A stretch of DNA of 64,000 nucleotides from Candidatus Brevundimonas colombiensis (GTDB lineage Bacteria; Pseudomonadota; Alphaproteobacteria; Caulobacterales; Caulobacteraceae), in contig CP119326.1 of the NCBI GenBank assembly GCA_029202665.1, positions 1,488,001 to 1,552,000 on the forward strand, given 5' to 3'. A program made the position numbers and the translations under genes. Positions 7,406 through 14,829 of the stretch are shown in pieces. Every line of letters begins with the position of its first letter. The first letter of the stretch is position 1. The notes beneath the pieces are model-generated. The model was given only the letters and a program-made list of their open reading frames with translations. It had not been told where the DNA came from and searched no databases.

Positions 7406-9574
7406 CTAGAAGCGCCGCTGCAACGTCACCCGCACGGTCCGGCCAAGCGGGTCCTGGACGTCGCGACCGTATCCTGGTGCAGCGGAGCCATTGCTGAGAC
7501 GCGCTTCCCGGCGGGCATCGAACAGATTCTCGATGTCGAAATTGAACTGAATGCCTCCGCCTCTACGTGGAGGACCCGCTTCGACCGCCTTCCTCGATCC
7601 GTCTGGAGTCAACTGAAGACTCAAACGCAGATCGACCGTCGTGAAGGGCGCGACGACGAGATCGTCCAGCCCGTCCTGCCCGCTGACGCGGCGGGTCCGA
7701 TAGCCGTCCTGCCATTGTGCGGAGACATTCGCGCCCCACGGCCCTCGCCGCGCATCGACCATCAAGCGGGCGCTCTGCCGCGACAGGCCGCCGCCATCGC
7801 CTTGCAGACGATTCAGTTCAGCAAGGCCGGCGCGGAGTTGAACCAGGCTCGACATTTGAAGCGTATGATTGATGGCGATGCGCAGCACGGTCGCGCGATC
7901 CCCGCCAGGTCGCGTCGGGCGTGGAAGGTTGAAATTCAGGCTCGTGCTCAGGCTCTCGCTCAGGGTTGAGTTGAGGTTCATCGGACGGTAGTCGATGCTG
8001 GTCAGGCGCCCTTGCGGATCGCGTCGAAAACGGTCGGGAAACGCCGCCTCCACATCCTCGGTCAAACCCGGCAGGGCGCCGATGCCGTCGGACGCCTTGG
8101 CGCGCTGGTAGGTCAGGTTCGCCAAGACCGCCCAGGAAGTGAACGGACCAAGAGCGGTCGTGAGCGAGAACCGTTCGGATTGGGGCGGTACCAAGTCTGG
8201 ATTACCGCCCCGCAGCGGGAGAATCTCGACCGCTTCGCCGTTTCGGAAGTCGAAGACGACGATTGGAGCGCCGTAATACTCCGGCTCCGTCCTGACGATA
8301 TCTGGCACGCTCTCCGTTGATCCGGTCCATTCGCCATTGAGCCGGATGCCACGGCGGGGGCTCCATGACAGGCCCGCGCGCAATTCCTCGCCTCCACCGC
8401 CGCCGCCTTGCCTCACGCCCGCGCCGAGCGTCGCCGCGAGTTCGCCGATCAGCCGGCTGGGGAATGAAGCGGCGTCCGCCTTCGAAAGCGGAACCGCAAG
8501 AAGGCCCTGAAGGTCTTGGGACTGGAACGCGTTGTCTATCGAGGCTCCATCCCGCGTCCCGACTGTGCGGTTCGTCATCAGACTGGTGTTCAGATTGGCG
8601 GTCAGCGCGCCGGCCGGGAGTTCGACAAGCGAGCGACGTGCGGATCCAGTGGCGGTGAACGCCTGGGACTCGTTTCTGAGATCCTGAAGCCCACGTTCAC
8701 GGCTCCAGGCCGCGCGCCCATTGAGGTTGGTTTGCAAGAACCACCCGAGAGCCTGCCCGCTGAATCCCGCCGAAGCTGTAAGGGTGTCGGACGACCGGCG
8801 CGTCGCGACCACCTCGTCTCCAAAGCGCACGACGGCATGACTATCCTGGGTCTGGCCATTCACACTGAATACGCCCGACCAGTCTCCAAACGCTCGCGTC
8901 GCGCTGAAGTTGGCGGCTACGGAGGCCGATTGAGGCCGGATCGTCACGGCCTCGTCATCGGATGCGTCCCGCGCAAGATAGCCCTTCCGTTCGCCCGCCC
9001 TGAGCGCCGTGTCACGCGTCAGTCTCAGGCCAATCTGTTGAGTGTTGCGGCCGGTGATGGCGGAACGTCGAAGGTCGCCCGAAAGCGAGGATGCCCCTCC
9101 CTGGGTCGGCCGCGCACCGACGAGACGGCCGTCGTGACTTGAGAACTGCGGCTGCAGAACGAGGTTGATGACCCGCTGTCCGGCGGTCGCGCCATAGAGT
9201 CCACCCGCCCCCGGCGGAAGCACCTCAGCACGCACGAGCGCGTCGGGCGGGAAGCCGGTATAGGCCGAAAGATTCGGCGTGGGCTGCCCGTTTATGAGAA
9301 CCATGGGCTGCTCGCCAAGTGAGAGGGTCTCACCCATCCGCTGCAACACTTCGTCAATGCTCCACGCGCGAAGCGCGTCGATGTTGGCGCCATCCAATTC
9401 GAGTTCCGGCAGCATGAGCGCGGCGCCGCGACGGCCGAACACCTCGACATCGTCGACTTGGACGGGATCATTTTGGGCCCGAGTGATGACTTGCGTTTGC
9501 GATGTCTCCACCAGTTCTGGTGCGGCGCCGCCATGCGTCGCGACGAAAGCAACGATTAGCGGCAACCAAGCCAT
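7406..9574 (-). CDS. TonB-dependent receptor-like outer-membrane protein without STN domain
   Basis: A 722-residue outer-membrane protein. A signal peptide (MAWLPLIVAFVATHG) precedes a TonB-box-like VDDVEVFGRRG, then a plug domain with VLINGQPTPN, LPPGAGGLYGATAG and VINLVLQ. A barrel region follows, ending in the aromatic VTLQRRF expected for barrel insertion. It is shorter than the neighbouring receptor and lacks the STN signalling domain, so it probably transports or binds without signalling. I chose ATG 9574 over a TTG nine codons upstream because it opens the signal peptide and has GAGG upstream. It lies 78 bases before the FecI-like gene on the same strand. Confidence 0.85.
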   Translation of the reverse strand: MAWLPLIVAFVATHGGAAPELVETSQTQVITRAQNDPVQVDDVEVFGRRGAALMLPELELDGANIDALRAWSIDEVLQRMGETLSLGEQPMVLINGQPTPNLSAYTGFPPDALVRAEVLPPGAGGLYGATAGQRVINLVLQPQFSSHDGRLVGARPTQGGASSLSGDLRRSAITGRNTQQIGLRLTRDTALRAGERKGYLARDASDDEAVTIRPQSASVAANFSATRAFGDWSGVFSVNGQTQDSHAVVRFGDEVVATRRSSDTLTASAGFSGQALGWFLQTNLNGRAAWSRERGLQDLRNESQAFTATGSARRSLVELPAGALTANLNTSLMTNRTVGTRDGASIDNAFQSQDLQGLLAVPLSKADAASFPSRLIGELAATLGAGVRQGGGGGGEELRAGLSWSPRRGIRLNGEWTGSTESVPDIVRTEPEYYGAPIVVFDFRNGEAVEILPLRGGNPDLVPPQSERFSLTTALGPFTSWAVLANLTYQRAKASDGIGALPGLTEDVEAAFPDRFRRDPQGRLTSIDYRPMNLNSTLSESLSTSLNFNLPRPTRPGGDRATVLRIAINHTLQMSSLVQLRAGLAELNRLQGDGGGLSRQSARLMVDARRGPWGANVSAQWQDGYRTRRVSGQDGLDDLVVAPFTTVDLRLSLQLTPDGSRKAVEAGPPRRGGGIQFNFDIENLFDARREARLSNGSAAPGYGRDVQDPLGRTVRVTLQRRF

Positions 9575-9658
9575 CTCCGCGCCTCGCTGAAAGAGCCACA
9601 ACTAGGGGTGGATCTTAGGGGGGCTTACTCGCAATGACTAGGCTCAGGACCCATTGAT

Positions 9659-9853
9659 ATGAACCAGGCTCCCAAGGAGCACCGCAGGGTGCTCTCCGCC
9701 GTATTGGAGCGCAGCTCGGGCCACGCCGCCCTGGACCGCGAAGCCCTGGCCCTGCTTGAGCGCGCCCAGCCGCTGCCCGCGCCACCCGCCGAGACGCCCG
9801 GCGAACGCATCACCCTGATCGTCCCGGTCGAATTCTTCACGCGGGGGCGGTGA
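9659..9853 (+). pseudogene. Truncated copy of the tonB 3' end
   Basis: An open frame of 64 codons whose last 56 reproduce the end of the tonB product encoded at 567-1313 (LERSSGHAALDREALALL through VPVEFFTRGR) with few changes. The N-terminal membrane anchor, proline-rich spacer and start of the C-terminal domain are absent, so it cannot act as a transducer. An ATG at 9659 opens the frame but its first residues are unrelated to TonB. It is best read as a gene fragment left by duplication at the island boundary. Confidence 0.85.
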
Positions 9854-9875
9854 CGGCAGGAAAAGCGGACGGTCA
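9684..9875 (+). repeat. 192-bp direct repeat, copy 2 (right edge of island)
   Basis: Matches 1144-1335 over 192 bases with 8 mismatches and no gaps, same orientation. It contains the truncated tonB end and 22 bases beyond its stop. Recombination between copies would delete about 8.5 kb carrying both receptors, the FecI/FecR pair and the PraB-like gene, and leave an intact tonB. Confidence 0.95.
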
Positions 9876-9964
9876 CGACCAGACCGCAAGCAATTGTCTC
9901 GCGGGGTTTGTCGCGTCGTCGCCATCGTGATCTGGGCCAGATGAGCCCGGACCTAAGACTCTCG

Positions 9965-10147
9965 TCATGGCTGGATGAGAAACGGCGCCACGTCATCGAA
10001 CAGAGCTTCGAGTTCACACTTATCCCATGGCGGCCGGTGATCGAGCGCCAGCTTGGGCGCGAAGTTATGGGGATCATACAGGGAGATCGGTGGCGTGGCG
10101 GTTGGGAAGGCAGCCGGGATTTCCCTCCGAACACTCAGGAACAGGTT
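9965..10147 (-). pseudogene. Possible remnant reading frame with coding-like codons
   Basis: A minus-strand frame of 60 codons with no start codon, bounded by TGA at 10148-10150 and ending in TGA at 9965-9967. Codon choice is GC-biased at third positions, and the product has a protein-like composition (PISLYDPHNFAPKL, ELEALFDDVAPFL). It overlaps the last codons of the hydrolase in another frame. I do not recognise a family; it may be the tail of a gene destroyed at the island edge, or chance. Confidence 0.25.
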
Positions 10148-11052
10148 TCAATCGTTGAAGCTCGCCGAGCCGTTTGGTCAATCGCCTCGGCAACCGTGTG
10201 ATAAAGCGCGGGCGGCAAGTCATGACCCATGCCTTGGATCATCATGAGTTGCGCATTTGGGATCGAAATGGCGGTATCCTCGCCGCAGGCTGGAAGAATG
10301 AGCGGATCGTCGGCCCCATGCACGACGAGCGCGGGAACCGTGATGGTTGCCAGCCGTGAACGACGGTCGCCGGTTACAGCTATCGCCGCGATCTGCCGCG
10401 CGGCGCCGGCAGGATCATATGCGCGCTGGATTTCTTCCAGCACAAGGAGACGGTGAGCCTCGTCGTCGAGTGGATATCGAGATCCAGAGATGCGTTGCGC
10501 GAAGGCGACGGACTGCGCCAGAAACCCCACTTCGTCCGAGAAGGGATCGGGGGCGGGCCGCGTCATCATCGCCATGACATCCGGCGCGGCTTGCGGAAGC
10601 CCGGCATTGCCCGTGCTCGACATGATCGAGGTCAAGGATAGCACGCGTTCGGGATGCTCGCTCGCCATGATCTGCGCGATCATGCCGCCCATTGATCGAC
10701 CGACGACATGCGCCCGATCAATGGAGAGCGTATCGAGCAGGCCTATTGCGTCCTCGGCCATGTCGTAGAGGGTATAGGGAACATCCGGCCGTTGTCCGGC
10801 CATAAGCCTTGCGGCCAGCGCCCCGAAATCCGGCGGAGAGCATTGGTTGAAATGTGTCGAACAGCCAGCGTCGCGGTTGTCGAAACGGATTACGCGATAG
10901 CCGCGCGCCGCCAGTTCGCCGCAGAACGGACCCGTCCATCGGATCATCTGCGTGCCCAACCCGGCGATCAGCAGGATCGCTTCGTCGGCTTCGTCGCCGA
11001 AGCTGTCATAGGCCAGTTGGATGCCGTTGGAGACAAGGTTGGGCACGCGCAT
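10135..11052 (-). CDS. Alpha/beta hydrolase
   Basis: A 305-residue cytoplasmic alpha/beta-hydrolase fold protein without signal peptide. The oxyanion-side motif is LLIAGLGTQM near residues 27-36. The nucleophile elbow GRSMGG carries the catalytic serine, the acid is in VHGADDPLI, and the histidine is in GMGHDLPP near the C-terminus. A cap region with many methionines lies between strands 6 and 7. The set resembles esterases and the aclacinomycin-methylesterase-like family; the substrate cannot be assigned. It stands alone between the island and tRNA-Ala. Confidence 0.85.
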   Translation of the reverse strand: MRVPNLVSNGIQLAYDSFGDEADEAILLIAGLGTQMIRWTGPFCGELAARGYRVIRFDNRDAGCSTHFNQCSPPDFGALAARLMAGQRPDVPYTLYDMAEDAIGLLDTLSIDRAHVVGRSMGGMIAQIMASEHPERVLSLTSIMSSTGNAGLPQAAPDVMAMMTRPAPDPFSDEVGFLAQSVAFAQRISGSRYPLDDEAHRLLVLEEIQRAYDPAGAARQIAAIAVTGDRRSRLATITVPALVVHGADDPLILPACGEDTAISIPNAQLMMIQGMGHDLPPALYHTVAEAIDQTARRASTIETCS

Positions 11053-11372
11053 AAGACCAAAGTTCGATGAGTTTTAATGTCCGGACAAAAATCGTGCGTC
11101 AACAACACCCGCGTAATATTGACGGCAAGTGTCACTCTGAAGGGCTGCACTATCAGAGGCTCAAGCCGGCGCCGAAGCTCGGCGAAGAATGCCGGCTGCG
11201 CCATATCGGAGCGCTGAGGAGATGCGAGCCTCCGGCCCCCCGACCGTGAGTTCGTGGGACGCCTCTGGGTTCTCATCGCCGAACGCGCGATGGTCTTGAA
11301 CGCGCTGTTTGCTGTCCGTGTGCTGCCGAAAAGCAAAAGGGGTTAGCAGTCGCCTGCTAACCCCTTGGAAAC
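11053..11372. other. Intergenic region between the hydrolase and tRNA-Ala
   Basis: No credible gene is visible. Upstream of the minus-strand hydrolase the sequence is comparatively A/T-rich (11060-11130), consistent with its promoter, though I find no clear hexamer pair. The right end holds the tRNA terminator. Confidence 0.5.
11337..11366 (-). terminator. Terminator of tRNA-Ala
   Basis: A perfect 13-bp stem (arms 11337-11349 and 11354-11366, 4-base loop TCGC). On the minus strand it is followed by TTTTGCTTTT. It begins 6 bases after the 3' CCA of the tRNA and is oriented to stop it. Confidence 0.9.
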
Positions 11373-11448
<76 letters not shown>

Positions 11449-11622
11449 GGACCTTGCGGTCTGGTTCGCCCGGTTCATCTTGCGATGGCCCCCGGCGAGG
11501 CGGCGGAAACTATGTCAGGCTTTTTCTGCGATCAAGCCCGTTTCGAGATTTATTTTCACCGCGTTCCTAAAGGTGAAAATATGCAGATATTTCAAGCCGA
11601 AACGGTTCAAAACAGCTGCGGT

Positions 11623-11657
11623 CCCGCCGCAACTTCCCTAGCGGGAAATGCGGCGGG
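11623..11657 (-). terminator. Stem-loop downstream of the FYDLN protein gene
   Basis: An inverted repeat with CCCGCCGCA and TGCGGCGGG outer arms and an inner TTCCC/GGGAA pairing lies about 60 bases after the minus-strand stop at 11718. On the minus strand a short TTTT follows about ten bases later. It is the likely terminator for the FYDLN gene. Confidence 0.5.
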
Positions 11658-11717
11658 CGCAACAGAAATCCGCGCTTATCCCCACAAAGCGAGGCGGCGC
11701 CGACTTCGGGGTGGATA

Positions 11718-12182
11718 TCAGTCGTCGTCGCGCGATGGCTTGGCGATTTCGTCGTCGATGGAGTCGTCGTCCTCGTCCTCGATGAAGGGGACGGAATCGT
11801 CATCGTCATCGGCCAGCAGGTCGTCGTCATCGCCGTCCGTCGAACCCATGCCGGGCTCTTCCGAGGCGTCGGCGGGCGAGTCATCATCGTCGTCCGGCGT
11901 CAGGATGGGCTCGTGGCCTTCCTCGTCGATTTCGGGCGTGGAGGTTTCAGTGTCCTCTTCGTCGTCGTCGCCGTCGGTCGTCTTGGCCTTGACCTGATCT
12001 TCGGTATCCTCGTCGTCGGCCGGATAGCCGGGACGGGCGCGGCGGCTGCGCAGCTTCATTGCTTCTTCAGGATCGAAGTCCGTGCCGCACTTGGGGCAGT
12101 GGGCCGGGCGGCGGTTCAGGTCGTAGAATTTCGCCTGGCAGTTGGGGCAGACCTGTTTGGCGCCCAGTTCGGGATTGGCCAC
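11718..12182 (-). CDS. FYDLN acid-domain protein (TIGR02300 family)
   Basis: A 154-residue protein with an N-terminal zinc ribbon: cysteines 12, 15, 29 and 32 in CPNC and CPKC, around the diagnostic KFYDLN at residues 18-23. The rest is extremely acidic, with runs of four or five aspartates (DDDDD) and few basic residues, and is probably disordered. The family is typical of alphaproteobacteria and its role is unknown. The start is a GTG at 12182 with no strong ribosome-binding site. It is divergent from aroA across about 125 bases. The GA-rich codon repetition here is low-complexity coding sequence, not a tandem DNA repeat. Confidence 0.93.
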   Translation of the reverse strand: MANPELGAKQVCPNCQAKFYDLNRRPAHCPKCGTDFDPEEAMKLRSRRARPGYPADDEDTEDQVKAKTTDGDDDEEDTETSTPEIDEEGHEPILTPDDDDDSPADASEEPGMGSTDGDDDDLLADDDDDSVPFIEDEDDDSIDDEIAKPSRDDD

Positions 12183-12307
12183 GGGGGGACACTTTCAACG
12201 GGTTGAATTCGGGGCGGTCCCTTGCCACCCCTTAGGGCCGCTGTCAAAAGCTGTCTTTCGCGCCGCCCGCGCACTCCTTTCGCCATTGAAGCCTGAAGCG
12301 GGTGAAT

Positions 12308-13615
12308 ATGCCTTCCCAACTGACCGCTCGACGTTCTTCCGCCCTTGCCGGAAAGGTCCGTGCGCCCGGCGATAAATCCATGTCGCATCGCGCGATGATC
12401 TTCGGCGGGATGGCCGCTGGCGTGACCACGGTCGAGGGTCTGCTGGAAGGCGATGACGTTTTGGCGACCGGCCGCGCCGTCGAAGCCTTCGGGGCCAAGG
12501 TCGAGCGGACCGGCGAGGGCGAATGGCGCATCGAGGGTGCGGGCGGCTTCAAGACGCCCCTGTCTGTGATCGACTGCGGCAACGCCGGAACCGGCGTGCG
12601 TCTGCTGATGGGGGCGGCGGCGGGCTATCCGCTGACTGCCACCTTCGACGGCGACGCCTCCTTGCGCAAACGGCCGATGAAGCGGGTGACCGGGCCTCTG
12701 GCCGACATGGGCGCGCGGTTCGGCTGGCTGGCGGCGGAAGACCGCGTGCCGGTGGCCCTGACCGGCGGGACGCTCAAGGGAATCGACTATGTGCAGACCG
12801 TGGCCTCGGCCCAGATCAAGTCGGCCATTCTGCTGGCCGGCCTGAACGCCAAGGGCGTGACGACCGTGACCGAGCCGGAAAAGAGCCGGGACCACACCGA
12901 ACGGATGCTGCGGGCCTTCGGCGTCGAAGTCGGGGTCGAGGCGCAGGGCGAGGGCTGGAAGATCACGCTCAAGGGCGGACAGCCGTTAAAGGCGACCCAT
13001 GTGGCGGTTCCGGGCGATCCGTCGTCTGCGGCCTTTCCTTTGGCGGCGGGCCTGATTGTGCCGGGGTCGGAGGTGACGGTCGAGGGGGTGATGCTGAACA
13101 GGCTTCGCACCGGCCTGTTCGAAACCTGGATCGAAATGGGCGCCGACCTGACCATCCGTAACCGCCGCCAAGCCGGGGGCGAGGACGTCGGCGACATCAC
13201 CGCCCGCTATTCCCGATTGAAGGGCGTCGTGGTTCCCGAGGATCGCGCCGCGTCGATGATCGACGAATATCCGATCCTGGCGGCGACGGCCGCCTTTGCC
13301 GAGGGCGTCACCGTCATGCGCGGCGTGGGCGAGATGCGGGTCAAGGAAAGCGACCGGATATCGCTGATGGTCAATGGCCTGCGCGCCTGCGGCGTTCAGG
13401 TCGAGGAAGAGCCCGAAGGCTTCCTGGTGACGGGCGGACCTGTGCGCGGCGGGGCCACGGTCGCCACCGCCCATGACCACCGCATCGCCATGAGCCATCT
13501 GGTCCTGGGCCTGGCCGCCGAACAGCCGGTGTCGGTGCTGGACCCCGAAATGATCGCCACCAGCTTCCCCGGCTTCGTCGGGATGATGAACGGGCTGGGC
13601 GGCCCGATCGCCTGA
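12308..13615 (+). CDS. aroA: 3-phosphoshikimate 1-carboxyvinyltransferase (EPSP synthase)
   Basis: A 435-residue enzyme of the shikimate pathway that joins shikimate-3-phosphate and phosphoenolpyruvate. The N-terminal KVRAPGDKSMSHRAMI contains the conserved substrate-binding lysine, serine and arginine. GNAGTGVRLLMG matches the PEP-binding region, LRKRPMKR the conserved arginines, and DEYPILA and KESDRI the C-terminal domain. Sequence around GNAGTG resembles the class II form (GNAAT to GNAGT), known for low glyphosate sensitivity; this is inference. ATG 12308 was preferred to a GTG two codons earlier. The stop overlaps the next small gene (TGATG), and cmk and rpsA follow, a conserved alphaproteobacterial order. 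Confidence 0.97.
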   Translation: MPSQLTARRSSALAGKVRAPGDKSMSHRAMIFGGMAAGVTTVEGLLEGDDVLATGRAVEAFGAKVERTGEGEWRIEGAGGFKTPLSVIDCGNAGTGVRLLMGAAAGYPLTATFDGDASLRKRPMKRVTGPLADMGARFGWLAAEDRVPVALTGGTLKGIDYVQTVASAQIKSAILLAGLNAKGVTTVTEPEKSRDHTERMLRAFGVEVGVEAQGEGWKITLKGGQPLKATHVAVPGDPSSAAFPLAAGLIVPGSEVTVEGVMLNRLRTGLFETWIEMGADLTIRNRRQAGGEDVGDITARYSRLKGVVVPEDRAASMIDEYPILAATAAFAEGVTVMRGVGEMRVKESDRISLMVNGLRACGVQVEEEPEGFLVTGGPVRGGATVATAHDHRIAMSHLVLGLAAEQPVSVLDPEMIATSFPGFVGMMNGLGGPIA

Positions 13616-13880
13616 TGCAGGTTCACGAGGTCTTCCATCGCGGCCTTGCGGTTCTGGCGCTCCTGGGCTGCCTGGGCGGCGCCGCATGGACGGGCTGGGT
13701 CGTCTGGGGGGCGGCTTCAACCGGCGCGGTGCGGGGAGGCATGGCGTCGTTCATCTGCGCGCCGACGATGATTTTTTCTTCTATTCGACTGTAATCCTGA
13801 ACGCGGCGGCGTGCCTCATCTGGCTGGGCCTTGCGGCGTTCGCGGTCCTGGTCCTGATGCGCTGGAGGGATTGGGCCTGA
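13615..13880 (+). pseudogene. Small two-helix membrane protein gene, apparently frameshifted
   Basis: ATG 13615 overlaps the aroA stop and opens a frame with a hydrophobic helix (GLAVLALLGCLGGAAW) that stops at TAA 13795. A second frame, ending at 13880, carries another hydrophobic helix (VILNAAACLIWLGLAAFAVL) and a basic tail. The two halves look like one approximately 88-residue two-helix membrane protein split by a frame change, probably near 13760-13785, where GCGCGCC and a run of six T are potential slip sites. It could be an indel mutation, a sequence error or programmed slippage. I do not know the family. Its place between aroA and cmk suggests a conserved small gene. Confidence 0.5.
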
Positions 13881-13983
13881 GCCGCGCGGCTGGATCGATA
13901 CGACGATCCTCGCTATCTGGTTCGCCCTCCCGTGCAATCGGGACGTCGATTCAAAAAGCGCGACTTGCGCTGCGGAGACCTGC

Positions 13984-14628
13984 TTGACCCTGATCATCGC
14001 CGTCGACGGACCGGCCGCCTCTGGCAAGGGGACGATCGCCGCGCGTCTGGCCCGGACCTATGGCCTGCCGCATCTGGACACGGGGCTGCTGTATCGGGCG
14101 GTGGGGACCAGGGTGCTGGAAGGCGGCGGTTCTCTGGACGACGAGGCGGCGGCGACCCAGGCCGCGCGGGATCTGGATGCGGCGGGGCTGTCGGACGATA
14201 CGCGCCTGACGACGGGCGAGGCGGGCGAGGCGGCCAGCCGGGTCGCGGGCTTTTCCGGTGTGCGCGCCGCCCTGCTGGAGTTGCAGCAGGGGTTCGCCGC
14301 TCAGGCCGGCGGGGCGGTGCTGGACGGGCGCGACATCGGCACGGTCATCGCGCCTGACGCCCCCGCCAAGCTGTTCGTCACCGCCGCGCCCGAGGTTCGG
14401 GCCATGCGCCGCTGGAAACAGCTGACGGCGCGCGGGATCGAGATTTCCTTCGACGACATGCTGGCCGATATTCAGCGGCGCGACGATCGGGATGCCGGGC
14501 GCGGATCGGCGCCTATGGTCCAGGCGCAAGACGCGGTCTTGCTGGATACGACCGACATGGGTATAGAGGCGGCCTTCGATGCGGCCCGCCGTATCGTCGA
14601 GGCGGCGCGCGCGAAACACGATCTCTGA
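13984..14628 (+). CDS. cmk: Cytidylate kinase
   Basis: A 214-residue CMP/dCMP kinase of pyrimidine nucleotide recycling. The N-terminal P-loop reads AVDGPAASGKGT, followed by LDTGLLYRA (CMP-binding) and GRDIGTVI, both family signatures. The arginine-rich lid is RRWKQL...QRRDDRDAGR. The start is TTG 13984, with GGAG about seven bases upstream; no ATG lies nearby in frame. Length fits the family. It lies between aroA and rpsA, as in many proteobacteria. Confidence 0.96.
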   Translation: MTLIIAVDGPAASGKGTIAARLARTYGLPHLDTGLLYRAVGTRVLEGGGSLDDEAAATQAARDLDAAGLSDDTRLTTGEAGEAASRVAGFSGVRAALLELQQGFAAQAGGAVLDGRDIGTVIAPDAPAKLFVTAAPEVRAMRRWKQLTARGIEISFDDMLADIQRRDDRDAGRGSAPMVQAQDAVLLDTTDMGIEAAFDAARRIVEAARAKHDL

Positions 14629-14829
14629 TCGTTTCTCGCAAATCCAACGCTCCCATCCTCGGCTTCCGCGGGCGTTTTGATCGTTCTGAACGGCCTCGCA
14701 TCCCGACGACCTGACTTCATCTCTTCTCAATCGCCTCGCGCGCGGCCATCGGTTGCGTGAGGGGTTTCACCTCGCGCGGGACGGCGTTTTCGTCGCGCGC
14801 CTCAGCCCTACCGGAAACACCAGAGCTTC

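Noticed and set aside
11740..11980. GTC/GTCGTC-rich stretch that could be a DNA tandem repeat
   Set aside because: It is the aspartate-rich coding sequence of the FYDLN protein; the units are irregular.
14740..14829. Possible S1 autoregulatory leader structure before rpsA
   Set aside because: Only a short imperfect hairpin is visible and nothing matches a known S1 leader; there is not enough to annotate.
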